A stretch of DNA of 64,000 nt from Salinimicrobium profundisediminis (GTDB lineage: Bacteria; Bacteroidota; Bacteroidia; Flavobacteriales; Flavobacteriaceae): assembly GCF_026241755.1 (NCBI RefSeq), contig NZ_JAPJDA010000005.1, positions 62,001-126,000 of the forward strand, written 5' to 3'. This document shows positions 17,223 to 26,263 of this stretch, one piece after another. Below the pieces are notes generated by a model that searched no databases, was not told the DNA's origin, and saw only the letters and a list, made by a program, of their open reading frames with translations. Position numbers and translations under genes: made by a program. Within the stretch, counting starts at the first letter, position 1, and each line of letters opens with the position of its first letter.

Positions 17223-17600
17223 TTAATTCTCTTCAGCGTAGGCAATCAAACTATTACTGTATTCCCGCAATTCAATAGCGTTAATTTTATTCTTGGCTTC
17301 TGCCATGAGAGACAACAGGTAATCCAGGCTCTCGGCAGGATCAAAACCTTCACTGCTGGGAGTTTCTTCTTCAAAACCTTCAACAGGTTCGTCATCAGGA
17401 ATTGGAATGTCAAAGGTGTTGTGCGCTTCAATGTGCTCATAAGTAAGCCTTATCACCTTAGCCAGTAGCGGGCTTTTTTCCTCAACAGCATATGGCCGCA
17501 ACTCCTTTAAATCTTCAACTATAGTATTAGTAATAATACCATTGCGCATAAGGTCGCGCTGTATTTTATTCAGAAGTTTTTGTGCCTTAGGATTTTCCAA
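17223..17600 (-). CDS. Conserved hypothetical protein
   Basis: 125 residues, acidic in the middle, helical at both ends, no signal or membrane segment. The start appears to be TTG at 17600 (reading ENPKAQKLLNKIQRDL); the first ATG, at 17549, would cut off the kept-looking helix. The segment LAKVIRLTYEHIEAHNTFDIPIPDDEP contains the most distinctive pattern. It seems to be a flavobacterial family of unknown function. First of a minus-strand run with the VTT and CDF genes. Upstream lies a 249-base divergent region shared with the SDR gene. Confidence 0.7.
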   Translation of the reverse strand: MENPKAQKLLNKIQRDLMRNGIITNTIVEDLKELRPYAVEEKSPLLAKVIRLTYEHIEAHNTFDIPIPDDEPVEGFEEETPSSEGFDPAESLDYLLSLMAEAKNKINAIELREYSNSLIAYAEEN

Positions 17601-17849
17601 CGATTACAGTATTTTATGAATAATTAAACTAAATTTCCAAAAAACCGCTATTTTAGGTCTCTTCGGAAAGGTGGCAAAGATAATTGATTCTGCGTGTAAT
17701 TTGTGTTAGTAATTTTAAAGATTTTTCTCTTAGAAGTTAAAATTTGGTTTTCTGCCCCTCTTCGGAAGAATTAACAAAGTCTTAAAAGCTTTGTGGTCTC
17801 ATTTGCTCCACATATTTGGTAGCTTTAGGCTGAATAAAATTAAATACAA

Positions 17850-18569
17850 ATGAATAATTTAGAAAATAAAGTAGCTTTCGTTACTGGCGGAAGTAAAGGA
17901 ATTGGATACGGGATTGCAGCTGCTCTTTCTGCTATGGGAGTAAGAGTAGGGATTACCAGCAGGCATAAAGAAGAAGCAGAATCGGCCGCAAAAGAAATTA
18001 CCAAAAACGGAAAAGCCGAAGTGATTGGAATTGAAGCCGATGTGCGAAACTTTGAGAGTCAGCAAGCGGCCATAAAACAGGTAACCGACAAATGGGGGCA
18101 GCTGGACGTTGTGGTGGCTAATGCCGGAGTCGGGCATTTTGGCTCTATAGAAGATCTCACACCCGAGCAGTGGCAACAAACTATAGATACAAATTTAACC
18201 GGTGTCTTTTATAGCTTAAAGGCTTCTATTCCCGAACTGAAAAAAAGCAAGGGGTACATTTTTACGATCTCCAGCCTGGCGGGTACAAATTTCTTTGCCG
18301 GGGGTTCTGCCTACAATGCAAGTAAATTTGGAGTAACAGGATTCACTCAGGCTGCTATGCTCGATCTTCGGAATTACGAAATCAAGGTAACTACCATTAT
18401 GCCTGGTTCTGTAGCTACACATTTTAATGATCACAATCCGGGAGACGAAGATGCCTGGAAAATTCAGAAAGAAGATATTGGAGAGTTAGTTGTAGACCTG
18501 TTGAAAATGAACCAAAGGGCTTTGCCTAGCAAAATAGAGATTAGGCCAACAACGCCACCTAAAAAATAA
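17850..18569 (+). CDS. Short-chain dehydrogenase/reductase
   Basis: 239 residues, a classical SDR. Uses NAD(P)H to reduce a carbonyl or oxidise an alcohol. Cofactor loop TGGSKGIGYGIA at 12-23, NAG at 91-93, catalytic Ser141 or Ser142, Tyr155 and Lys159 in AYNASK. SRHKEEA after strand 2 suggests NADPH. The closest function by overall look is 3-oxoacyl-ACP-reductase-like, but the gene is alone and the substrate is unknown. It ends in the bidirectional terminator shared with the convergent alpha/beta hydrolase. The upstream region has a TAGCTTTA element one base off the -7 consensus. Confidence 0.93.
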   Translation: MNNLENKVAFVTGGSKGIGYGIAAALSAMGVRVGITSRHKEEAESAAKEITKNGKAEVIGIEADVRNFESQQAAIKQVTDKWGQLDVVVANAGVGHFGSIEDLTPEQWQQTIDTNLTGVFYSLKASIPELKKSKGYIFTISSLAGTNFFAGGSAYNASKFGVTGFTQAAMLDLRNYEIKVTTIMPGSVATHFNDHNPGDEDAWKIQKEDIGELVVDLLKMNQRALPSKIEIRPTTPPKK

Positions 18570-18595
18570 CGGGAAGTATAAAAACTATAAGTATC

Positions 18596-18623
18596 AAAAA
18601 AGGAGGTTTAAACCTCCTTTTTT
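18596..18623. terminator. Bidirectional terminator, perfect palindrome
   Basis: Perfect 14+14 base palindrome (AAAAAAGGAGGTTT and its complement), with A-run and T-run on the two sides. It separates the SDR gene from the minus-strand hydrolase, whose last four codons lie inside the right arm. Confidence 0.85.
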
Positions 18624-19516
18624 GCTGTCTTAAGTTGCGCAGATTGTGCCAGGTCTATCACCTTATCAGCAATTCCCAACCAGGCTTCTTCCTGTAGAAA
18701 GTGCCGGGATCTTAAGGTGTGGACCTCTTTTAGCCCCGCCACTTTTTTGATTTCCTCGCCATAAGTTTCCAGCTGCAACGCCGGATCTTTTGCACCCCAA
18801 ATAGCCTGTACAGGATATTCTTTAGTCTGAACAGCTTTGTAGCACAGATCACGAAACTCCTTGGAATGATCAAAGTTCCTCATGATCTTTAAAAAGGCTT
18901 TTCCATTGTCCTCCCTTTTTAGAAGATCTACATAGGCGTTTATTTCAGAAGTACTTATGCGTGAAGAATTCACCACGCCCATTTGTTTAAACATTACAGG
19001 CCAGGTGACATGGCTTATCATTTTAAGTTCTGCTTCTCCCAACACCCTTTTTTCAAAAGGCCTCATTACTACCGGTTTCTTGAAGTTCACTACATCTACC
19101 CAGGTATTGAGAATGGTGAGGGACATGATGCGATTGGCATGTCTTGCAGCAAGTGCAAAACCTATTGGCCCTCCCACGTCGTGAACTACGAGATGAAACT
19201 TTTTAAGCTTAAGGACTTTAGCAGCTTTATAAAGAAAATCGGCCAGGTTAGAAAAAGAATAATCAAAATTATCAGGTCTGTCTGTTAATCCCAGTCCCGG
19301 CATGTCTATGCTTACTCCTTTGTAACCTTTCTTCTCCAGAGACCTTAGTACCTTTCTATACAAAAAAGATGAAGTAGGAACTCCGTGAAGGCAAAGAACA
19401 GGTTCGCCCCGGCCGTATTTTAATGCAAAGGTTTTTATGCCGTCTACATCAAAATACTTTCCGGAAGCTTCATGCTCTTTGATTACTTCGGTAACAGATT
19501 TTTCTTTTTGAGCCAT
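18608..19516 (-). CDS. Alpha/beta hydrolase, haloalkane dehalogenase/epoxide hydrolase-like
   Basis: 302 residues. The nucleophile position is an aspartate, Asp113 in VHDVGGPIG, with HGVPTSS (44-50) for the oxyanion hole, Asp244 in WGAKDPAL and the catalytic His272 in RSRHFLQEEAW. An Asp nucleophile and HFLQEE are typical of haloalkane dehalogenases and epoxide hydrolases. The tryptophan that follows the nucleophile in dehalogenases (HDWGG), which holds the halide, is valine here, so dehalogenation is less likely. It follows the DJ-1/PfpI gene by 9 bases on the minus strand and is probably its operon partner. Cytoplasmic. Confidence 0.88.
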   Translation of the reverse strand: MAQKEKSVTEVIKEHEASGKYFDVDGIKTFALKYGRGEPVLCLHGVPTSSFLYRKVLRSLEKKGYKGVSIDMPGLGLTDRPDNFDYSFSNLADFLYKAAKVLKLKKFHLVVHDVGGPIGFALAARHANRIMSLTILNTWVDVVNFKKPVVMRPFEKRVLGEAELKMISHVTWPVMFKQMGVVNSSRISTSEINAYVDLLKREDNGKAFLKIMRNFDHSKEFRDLCYKAVQTKEYPVQAIWGAKDPALQLETYGEEIKKVAGLKEVHTLRSRHFLQEEAWLGIADKVIDLAQSAQLKTAKKEV

Positions 19517-19525
19517 AGGCTGCTT

Positions 19526-20203
19526 TTATTTTTGAAGCATGTTCAGGAGTTCGCGGGCTGCTTTTTCAGAAGAAGCCGGGTTTTGTCCGGTTATTAGTTT
19601 GCCGTCTACCAGTACGTAAGAACTCCAGTCGTCACCTTTGCTGTAGTCTGCTCCCAACTGGTTCATTTTATCTTCAACAAGAAAAGGAACTACATTGGTA
19701 AGGCCCACTGCATCTTCTTCAGAATTTGCAAAGCCGGTAACTTTTTTACCTCTTACTAAAGGGTTTTTGTGATCTTCAACATTTGCCAGTACACCGGGGG
19801 CATGACAAACAAAAGCCATAGGTTTCATTTGCTCGTTAAAAGCTTCAATAAGTGCAATCGACTTTAGATCATTTGCAAGGTCCCAAAGCGGACCGTGACC
19901 ACCTGGATAAAATACTGCGTCAAATTCTTTAGCGTCAACGTCTTCCAGTTTTTTTGTAAGCGAAAGCTTTTTTTGCAGGTCATCGTCTTTATCAAAACGC
20001 TTTGTGGCTTCGGTTTGCGCGTCTTCGGTAGTACTTGATGGATCAATGGGAGGTTGGCCCCCTTTTGGCGATGCAAGGGTGATCTCGGCACCGGCATCTG
20101 CAAGTACATAATAAGGTGCAGCAAATTCTTCTACCCAAAATCCTGTTTTCTTACCTGTGTCTCCCAATTTATCATGAGAAGTCAAAACCATTAAAATCTT
20201 CAT
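19526..20203 (-). CDS. DJ-1/PfpI family protein (Hsp31-like glutamine amidotransferase fold)
   Basis: 225 residues from the ATG at 20203 (MKILMVLTSHDKLGDTGKKTG); the frame runs upstream to 20293 but the extra 30 residues do not resemble the family. The nucleophile elbow is FVCHAPG with Cys133-His134, and Glu40 lies in DAGAEITLASPKGG. The length and GFWVEEFAAPYYVL match the class near yeast Hsp31/YajL-like proteins, which act as glyoxalase III or protein deglycase and protect against reactive aldehydes. First gene of a pair with the alpha/beta hydrolase. Divergent from the FUSC gene with a 198-base spacer. Confidence 0.92.
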   Translation of the reverse strand: MKILMVLTSHDKLGDTGKKTGFWVEEFAAPYYVLADAGAEITLASPKGGQPPIDPSSTTEDAQTEATKRFDKDDDLQKKLSLTKKLEDVDAKEFDAVFYPGGHGPLWDLANDLKSIALIEAFNEQMKPMAFVCHAPGVLANVEDHKNPLVRGKKVTGFANSEEDAVGLTNVVPFLVEDKMNQLGADYSKGDDWSSYVLVDGKLITGQNPASSEKAARELLNMLQK

Positions 20204-20376
20204 AGTTCTTTTTTTAATTAAAGTTTGGAATGGCCTGTCAATTCGGCCTTTTTGATGGATCTTAAAATTACAACGCACGGGGGCTAAAGCCAAAGCTGAG
20301 ATACTAATTAAAGGTTAAATTCTTCATGGGGTCATCATTTTATTCAATTTTGCTGCGTCTGCTTTGGTAAAGCATG

Positions 20377-20384
20377 TAATTTTG
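20377..20384 (+). promoter_or_regulatory. Candidate -7 element for the FUSC gene
   Basis: TAATTTTG matches TAnnTTTG exactly. A possible -33 TTTTG is at 20348-20352, with a slightly long 24-base spacer. The start point would fall near 20391, which fits a TTG start at 20402 with a very short leader. Confidence 0.5.
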
Positions 20385-20401
20385 CAGAAACTTCACTTCT
20401 T

Positions 20402-22618
20402 TTGAATCTTTATAGGCAACTGCAGTCCTTTTTTACACTTTTGAAGACGGGCGAATTCTCTAAAGGAATCCGGTTTGCTGTTGCAGCTATCGTACCCTTA
20501 CTGGTCACCTCTCAAATGGGAGAAATAAAAATAGGGATCGCCATGGCAGTTGGGGTGCTACTCACTTCTCCCAGTGACGTGCCGGGAAGTTTGAGGCGCC
20601 GGGTGATAGGTGTTTCTTTATCTATTGCTATTGCCGTAGCTGCCACCATTCTCACAGGCCTCTCTCTGGCATATCCTGTCTTTTTTATTGTTGTACTGGT
20701 ATTGCAGATCTTTCATTACTCCATGATCTCGGTCTTTGGGTTCAGGGCTTCGCTCATTGCTTTTTCGGGATTATTTGCAGTGGTGTTAAGTATGACCCAG
20801 GTCACTGCGGAAGGAAGTATTCTCCTCCACGCATTTTGGATTGGGATGGGTGGTGTATGGTATCTTTTATTTTCGCTTTTCTTCCATTATTTATTGCAGA
20901 GACGGGAAACAGACCAGCTTCTAAGGGATGTCTTTGAACTTACAGCTCAATACCTGGAGAAGCGTTCCCATCTTATGAGCGTTACAGATGAAAAGCGGGA
21001 GCAGGCTGAAAAAGAGCTTTTTGCATTGCAAACGTCCATTAATGAAAAGCACGAGATTATTCGGGAACTTGTTATAACCCGAAGAAAGAATTTTGGACGA
21101 TCGGAAATGGTGAGAAAAAGGCTGCTCATCTTTATGGAACTGGTTGATATTTTGGAACTGGGAATGGCACATCCTGTAAATTTTTCCAGAATGAGAGCCT
21201 TATTTGTTTCTCATGAAGATAAGATCCAGCACATCCAGGAATGGAGCCTGGTAATGGCTGCTCATTTAAGGATTCTTGGACAGACACCTCAAAACAAATT
21301 TCTAAACCTTGAAGAAGGTGAGTTATTAATTAAAAGAAGACAAGCCTGGAAAGCATATAAAGAATTTGAGGCGTCGGCCAATAAATCAACTGATGCTGAA
21401 GCTTTACTCGTTTACCGAAACTTCCTGAATTTTAAGGAAAAACAGCATCAAAAATTACTTTCCTTAATGAGGCTTATGAAAGAGTGGAAAGGTGATGAAA
21501 AGCTAAAGCTTGGAAGGAAAGATGCTGCCAAATTTCTCACCACTCCAGATTATAACTTCAAAACGCTTCAGGATAATCTAGACTTCAAGTCTCCAATATT
21601 TCGACATTCCCTGCGGTTGACGGTTGTTATGGCCCTGGGTTATGTAATTGGGGAATTCTTTGCAGTACAAAACGCCTACTGGATCTTATTGACCACCCTG
21701 GTTATTATGCGCCCTGGCTATGCACTCACTCAGGAAAGGTTTAAACACAGGCTTTATGGTACCCTCATTGGCGGTGCTGTGGCTATTTCTCTGGTTTTCT
21801 TTATAAGAAATCAAACCGTCTACGCTATCCTTGCGGTAATATGCCTGGTGCTTGCCCATTCTATGATACAGCGCAATTACAAGACTGCAGCGGCATTTAT
21901 TACGCTTAATGTAATTTTTGTCTACAGCCTTTTAAAACCAAATGTTCTTGAAGTAATTGAGTTTAGGGTACTGGATACAGTAGTGGGAGCTGGGCTGGCA
22001 TTTTTGGGAGCTAAGTTTCTTTGGCCTACATGGGAGTATACACTTATTCAGAATTTTATAAGAGAAAGTATAAAGGCAAACCTTTCCTTTCTTAAAGAAG
22101 TAGAAGCTTTTTATAATCATAAGTCAGCCTTGCCTGCGTCTTATCGCCTCGCAAGAAAAAAAGCTTTTTTGGCGATGGGAGATTTAAATGCCGCTTTTCA
22201 ACGCATGGCGCAGGAGCCAAAGACAGATAAAAAACATCTTGAGGAAATCTTCAGGATCGTATCACTCAACCAGGAGTTTCTTTCGGCTACAGTTTCTTTG
22301 GGTACGTTTATACGATCTCATCCCACTACAAAGGCTTCAGCTCATTTTGCCAACTATTTATCGGCTATCAAAGCTAATTTACAGGCTTCAGTAAAAAATG
22401 ATGAGGCTCAAAAAGAAGATCTTTCAGAAGAGATTGACAGGGCTGCCACATTTTATGAAAATCTATACCAGGAGCTACTTGATCTTGAGAAAGATGAAAG
22501 CGTTGAGAAAGAAGGCGTACGTGAGAAATTACAGGAAGTTCATATTCTTACAGACAGGCTCAAATGGTTATTGGAGATGAGTGAAGGGCTTCAAAAAACC
22601 ATGGGTGTGAAAAGATAA
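20402..22618 (+). CDS. FUSC/YccS-family integral membrane protein
   Basis: 738 residues. The architecture is six membrane helices (about 20-165), a helical cytoplasmic region (about 165-390) and a second set of membrane helices (about 395-535), then a second cytoplasmic region; this is the FUSC/YccS/AaeB-like pattern. Members are thought to export aromatic or toxic compounds, but no substrate is known. The start is TTG at 20402: the frame has no ATG between the preceding stop (20309) and this point, and MNLYRQLQSFF...EFSKGIRFAVAAI aligns with the usual N-terminus. It has its own promoter-like element, which supports the TTG. Confidence 0.9.
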   Translation: MNLYRQLQSFFTLLKTGEFSKGIRFAVAAIVPLLVTSQMGEIKIGIAMAVGVLLTSPSDVPGSLRRRVIGVSLSIAIAVAATILTGLSLAYPVFFIVVLVLQIFHYSMISVFGFRASLIAFSGLFAVVLSMTQVTAEGSILLHAFWIGMGGVWYLLFSLFFHYLLQRRETDQLLRDVFELTAQYLEKRSHLMSVTDEKREQAEKELFALQTSINEKHEIIRELVITRRKNFGRSEMVRKRLLIFMELVDILELGMAHPVNFSRMRALFVSHEDKIQHIQEWSLVMAAHLRILGQTPQNKFLNLEEGELLIKRRQAWKAYKEFEASANKSTDAEALLVYRNFLNFKEKQHQKLLSLMRLMKEWKGDEKLKLGRKDAAKFLTTPDYNFKTLQDNLDFKSPIFRHSLRLTVVMALGYVIGEFFAVQNAYWILLTTLVIMRPGYALTQERFKHRLYGTLIGGAVAISLVFFIRNQTVYAILAVICLVLAHSMIQRNYKTAAAFITLNVIFVYSLLKPNVLEVIEFRVLDTVVGAGLAFLGAKFLWPTWEYTLIQNFIRESIKANLSFLKEVEAFYNHKSALPASYRLARKKAFLAMGDLNAAFQRMAQEPKTDKKHLEEIFRIVSLNQEFLSATVSLGTFIRSHPTTKASAHFANYLSAIKANLQASVKNDEAQKEDLSEEIDRAATFYENLYQELLDLEKDESVEKEGVREKLQEVHILTDRLKWLLEMSEGLQKTMGVKR

Positions 22619-22674
22619 AGCCACCCTTTTGAGGTGGCCTAAAAAAATACAAACATGTAATATAAAAGACAGGC

Positions 22675-22767
22675 TTATTTTTTGGTTTGCTGTCTTTCAG
22701 TTTTTTGAGTAGACTTTTCACTCTTTTTGTCCTGCTTCTCGTTCTGTTTTTTTTGATCTTGTGCCAT
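22675..22767 (-). CDS. Small lysine/glutamine-rich peptide (30 residues), tentative
   Basis: An open frame with an ATG at 22767 reads MAQDQKKQNEKQDKKSEKST then QKTERQQTKK, with a stop at 22675. It is almost wholly polar and charged (Lys, Gln, Glu), with no hydrophobic core, so it would be disordered. Low-complexity peptides of this kind are sometimes annotated in flavobacteria. Support is weak: no clear ribosome site, and A-rich DNA makes such frames by chance. The 325-base stretch between FUSC and epsC holds otherwise only a weak hairpin at 22620-22638 (GCCACC/GGTGGC). Confidence 0.35.
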   Translation of the reverse strand: MAQDQKKQNEKQDKKSEKSTQKTERQQTKK

Positions 22768-22944
22768 GGTTAAAAGTTTTTGATTAATGTCACTACTAAA
22801 AGTACAACACATTGAGATACAAAGTGTTAAGATGTGATTTTTTTAACCTTTCTTTTATAGTTAATTTTTTTATCGAAAAATCAGTAGTAAAGCTCTACCT
22901 GCATTGAGCAGCTATTTAGTAATTTTACAAATCAACTGAATTGT

Positions 22945-23733
22945 ATGAACCACGAGGACATAATTAAGCAAATTACCGCTCAAAAGAAGAATACAAACCT
23001 AAGGTTCAGGATCAAGACTAAAGCTGAAGCTTTTACCCAAAATCTATTTTATACCTTGTTTGACAAGGATACTCCCGTAGAAGATAATCTGGATAAGCTG
23101 GCTGCCGATTTTAAGGAGCTGGGGGATTTGGTGTGTTGGGAGCCGGGTAAATCCTGTTCAGAAATATGGGAAGAGTACTGCAGTAAATTGCCCCACCTGC
23201 TTCAAAAGATTAATCTGGATGCTATTGCAATAGCAAACAACGATCCGGCAGCGAATTCTGTAGAAGAGGTATACCTTTCTTATCCCGGTTTTTTTGCTAT
23301 CGCAGTATACCGCCTTAGTCATGAGCTTTATAAAATGAATCTTCCGCTGGTGCCGCGATTAATGACAGAATGTGCACACAAATTAACAGGGACCGACATT
23401 AATCCCGGGGCGCAGATTGGCGATTCCTTTTTTATTGATCACGCCACAGGTGTGGTAATTGGGGAGACAACCATTATAAAAAACAATGTGAAAATTTACC
23501 AGGGGGTTACTTTGGGGGCTTTGTACGTAGAAAGAGAATTGCGCAATAAGAAACGGCATCCTACCATTGAAGACAACGTGACAATTTATGCCAATGCTAC
23601 CATACTTGGTGGGGAGACGGTTATTGGCGCGAATAGTATCATTGGGGGGAATGCCTGGCTTACCCGTACAGTTCCGGCCAATTCATTTGTCACCCATGAC
23701 CCGGTAATAAAAATTAAAAATCTTCAGAAATGA
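22945..23733 (+). CDS. epsC: Serine O-acetyltransferase (EpsC type)
   Basis: 262 residues. Transfers acetyl from acetyl-CoA to L-serine, giving O-acetylserine for cysteine synthesis. An N-terminal helical domain (about 1-160) precedes a left-handed beta-helix built of hexapeptide repeats (about 165-250). The active-site histidine is in FIDHATGVVIGETT and the CoA-site glycines in GVTLGAL. The long N-terminal domain and this sequence pattern are those of the EpsC serine acetyltransferases rather than enterobacterial CysE. The last codon overlaps the cysM start (ATGA), so the two enzymes are translationally coupled. Confidence 0.95.
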   Translation: MNHEDIIKQITAQKKNTNLRFRIKTKAEAFTQNLFYTLFDKDTPVEDNLDKLAADFKELGDLVCWEPGKSCSEIWEEYCSKLPHLLQKINLDAIAIANNDPAANSVEEVYLSYPGFFAIAVYRLSHELYKMNLPLVPRLMTECAHKLTGTDINPGAQIGDSFFIDHATGVVIGETTIIKNNVKIYQGVTLGALYVERELRNKKRHPTIEDNVTIYANATILGGETVIGANSIIGGNAWLTRTVPANSFVTHDPVIKIKNLQK

Positions 23734-24620
23734 ATCGAACAGTATTAGATCTTATAGGAAATACGCCTCTTGTGAGGGCACAAAAACTGGTTGAGAATCC
23801 TGCGGTAGAGCTATATTTTAAACTCGAAGGGCAAAACCCCGGAGGTAGCGTGAAAGACCGGCCCGCCTATAATATGATCAAAAAAGCTCTGGAAAGGGGA
23901 AATATTACCCGTGAAACCAAACTGATTGAAGCTACCAGCGGAAATACCGGAATAGCCCTGGCAATGGTGGCCCGTTTACTGCAGCTGAACATTGAGCTGG
24001 TAATGCCCGAAAATTCTACTGCTGAAAGAGTACAGACCATGAGAGCCTACGGGGCAAAGGTAATTCTTACAAGCGCCGAAGGAGGTATTGAAGGTTCGAG
24101 GGATTTTGCTGAAGCCAGGATGAAAGAAGGAAATTATTTTATGCTCAACCAGTTTGGAAACGATGACAACTGGCAGGCCCATTACGCCACAACAGGACCT
24201 GAAATTTGGCGGGATACAAATAATAAGATTACACATTTTGTCTCTTCTATGGGGACTACAGGTACCATAATGGGAACATCTACCTTTTTAAAAGAACAGG
24301 ACAAAAATGTACAAATAGTAGGTGTACAACCCGGTGATGACGCCCGTATTCCCGGAATAAGAAAATGGCCTAAAGAATATTTACCTTCTATTTTTGATGA
24401 AAGCAAGGTAGATCGCGTTATGGAAGTAAATGAACAGGAAGCCAGAACTATGACTGCAAGGCTTGCCGAGGAAGAAGGGATCTTTGCCGGAATGAGCAGC
24501 GGAGGTGCTGCTGCGGCTGCCGTGAAACTGTGTAGCGAACTTGAGAGCGGGGTAGTGGTAAGTATTGTTTGTGACCGAGGAGATCGCTACCTGTCTTCAG
24601 ATCTTTTTGAAAAAAAATAA
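23730..24620 (+). CDS. cysM: Cysteine synthase B
   Basis: 296 residues, PLP enzyme of fold type II. Joins O-acetylserine with sulfide or thiosulfate to make cysteine. Lys42 in GGSVKDRPAYNM binds PLP; EATSGNTGIALAMVA (about residue 70) holds the substrate and GTTGTIMG the phosphate. The internal RPAYNMI and length match CysM. It overlaps epsC by 4 bases, so serine acetylation and sulfhydrylation are a single operon. A hairpin with no T-run (24648-24681) and a half-copy of the palindromic repeat (24685-24695) follow. Convergent with the secreted protein at 24728. Confidence 0.95.
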   Translation: MNRTVLDLIGNTPLVRAQKLVENPAVELYFKLEGQNPGGSVKDRPAYNMIKKALERGNITRETKLIEATSGNTGIALAMVARLLQLNIELVMPENSTAERVQTMRAYGAKVILTSAEGGIEGSRDFAEARMKEGNYFMLNQFGNDDNWQAHYATTGPEIWRDTNNKITHFVSSMGTTGTIMGTSTFLKEQDKNVQIVGVQPGDDARIPGIRKWPKEYLPSIFDESKVDRVMEVNEQEARTMTARLAEEEGIFAGMSSGGAAAAAVKLCSELESGVVVSIVCDRGDRYLSSDLFEKK

Positions 24621-24727
24621 AAGACTGCCGGAAAACTATTATCTACGTTCGGGTTTAAATTTTAAAAGAAGTAAACCTGAAGTGTCAAAAATGGCTTTTC
24701 GGCGTCTCTTTTTTTAGTTCTTTATTC

Positions 24728-25273
24728 TTAGAATCCGGCGAGAGACAATTGGTCATTGTTCCTATTGATGCGGACTCTGCGAGTCTTGTCACCATCTTTA
24801 ATTTTTATTCTATAGATCTCTTTAGTAATATCCCATCCTTTTGAAAATGCGGTATATTTTGTACCTTCTATCATAGCATTCCGGTGAAGTCTAAAGACCT
24901 CTAAACGCACATCCTGGGGCAGGGGTATGTTTTTAAATTTCTGATTTGAAGAAATAAGGTCTCCAGTCTTGTTAAAAGAGGCTTTTAAATACCCTTTTTT
25001 GCTTTTGAAAAAAACTTCAAAAGCATCATAATCTGTTTCTTCGTTATCTTTCAGGAACTTTTGTACATTAAACCTGGTTTTCATAAAAGCCAATGGGTTT
25101 TGCTGAAATTCCCCCGACAATTTTTCGGGTAGTTCAATCGAAAGCTGGTGGGACTTTCGATCTAGTGCCAATGATACCGGTTGGTATTCGATCTTTGTTT
25201 CCTCTAAAAGGATCTGTGAATTACCTGTGGCAATAAAACCAAACAGGAACATTCCAAAAATTAAATTTTTCAT
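24728..25273 (-). CDS. Secreted protein, PepSY-like or related beta fold
   Basis: 181 residues with an N-terminal signal peptide (MKNLIFGMFLFGFIATGNSQ). The mature part has the alternating pattern seen in PepSY-like putative periplasmic proteins of Bacteroidota: DYDAFEVFFKSKKGYLKASFNKTGDLISSNQKFKN, then helix, then a KGWDITKEIYRIKIKDGDKTRRVRI strand. No catalytic residues are visible. Alone on the minus strand, convergent with cysM. Promoter not identified. Function unknown. Confidence 0.65.
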   Translation of the reverse strand: MKNLIFGMFLFGFIATGNSQILLEETKIEYQPVSLALDRKSHQLSIELPEKLSGEFQQNPLAFMKTRFNVQKFLKDNEETDYDAFEVFFKSKKGYLKASFNKTGDLISSNQKFKNIPLPQDVRLEVFRLHRNAMIEGTKYTAFSKGWDITKEIYRIKIKDGDKTRRVRINRNNDQLSLAGF

Positions 25274-25361
25274 AGCTCATATATTTTGGATTAATATCTT
25301 ATAAAAGTACTATGAGCAAATGGGATCAAATACTACCCAGGTAGCATATCGTGTTAAAGTA

Positions 25362-26075
25362 TTAAGGAGCTGAAGCCCCGTTTTTATTAGCCTTCAGGAG
25401 AAGCAAATCTATATCTTTTATCTCAACTTTTTGCCGGCCAAGGCTTATGATTCCGTCATTTTTGAACTCCTGCAAATGTCGGTTTACTACAGCCCGGGTA
25501 GAACCAATTAAATTGGCCAGCTCTTCGTTAGAAAGATCATTGATCAACTCCAGTTCACGCGATTCTTTGTTTATGTTACTCAATATAAGCCTGGCTAACC
25601 TTGTAGAAATATCAACTAATGTGACGTTTGAGGCGTACTCTTCCAGAATTCTCATTTGATTACTCATATATGGTAGAAGGTTTTTGTTGACCCCGGGATG
25701 GTTCGATACCCATATTTTCATTCTTTCCATAGGAAGAGATAAAAGCACAACCCGGTCTATGGCTTCGTAATAAACGTTGTGTTCATATCCGTCAAGAAGG
25801 CAGAGAATATCAAAGGCATCAGTATTTCCCAGAAGAAAAAAGGTGAACTCCCTTCCGGTATTCTGCTCAATCTGGTAGACTTTTAACCTGCCCGATACGA
25901 GAAAGTGAAAATAATAGAAGGTCCTGTCTTTATTGATGTTACAGGTGTGTTTTGGCCACACAACTTCCTCCATTTCAGAAAGAAGCTTCAAAAGGTCTTC
26001 CTGCGGAAGGTCTTTAAGTAATTTATTACCACGTAAAGACGCTATAAGCTTTATTTGTTTTCGTTTACTCCACAT
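25362..26075 (-). CDS. Crp/Fnr-family transcriptional regulator
   Basis: 237 residues from the ATG at 26075 (MWSKRKQIKL); the open frame reaches 26144 but the added 23 hydrophobic residues are not family-like. N-terminal cyclic-nucleotide-like beta barrel (about 15-130), a long dimer helix, and a C-terminal winged helix with recognition helix NEELANLIGSTRAVVNRHLQEF (about 180-205). No FNR-type iron-sulfur cysteine cluster is apparent, and the effector is unknown. It is divergent from the SF2 helicase across a 188-base spacer that carries a strong promoter for the helicase, so helicase control is possible but not shown. Confidence 0.9.
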   Translation of the reverse strand: MWSKRKQIKLIASLRGNKLLKDLPQEDLLKLLSEMEEVVWPKHTCNINKDRTFYYFHFLVSGRLKVYQIEQNTGREFTFFLLGNTDAFDILCLLDGYEHNVYYEAIDRVVLLSLPMERMKIWVSNHPGVNKNLLPYMSNQMRILEEYASNVTLVDISTRLARLILSNINKESRELELINDLSNEELANLIGSTRAVVNRHLQEFKNDGIISLGRQKVEIKDIDLLLLKANKNGASAP

Positions 26076-26205
26076 ACATGATCCCGACTTAACAAAAACG
26101 AAAACCTGGGGCAGGAAAAGAATCCATTTGTAAAGATAACTCATTTAAAATGAGAAGATTGTTAAACGCAAAAAATTCTTTATCAGGATTTTTTGGTCTA
26201 AATTT

Positions 26206-26235
26206 TTGGATGAACCTTTATTTCAGCTATTTTTG
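26206..26235 (+). promoter_or_regulatory. Bacteroidota promoter for the SF2 helicase
   Basis: TTG (26206-26208), 19-base spacer, then TATTTTTG (26228-26235) match the Bacteroidota -33/-7 consensus with no mismatch. A start point near 26242 would give a 22-base A-rich leader before the ATG at 26264. It is the clearest promoter in the window. Confidence 0.75.
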
Positions 26236-26263
26236 CAAAATTGCAATTGAAAGAAAAAAATAG

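Noticed and set aside
22619-22640. Terminator after the FUSC gene
   Set aside because: The 6-bp stem GCCACC/GGTGGC lacks a T-run on either strand, so termination is doubtful.
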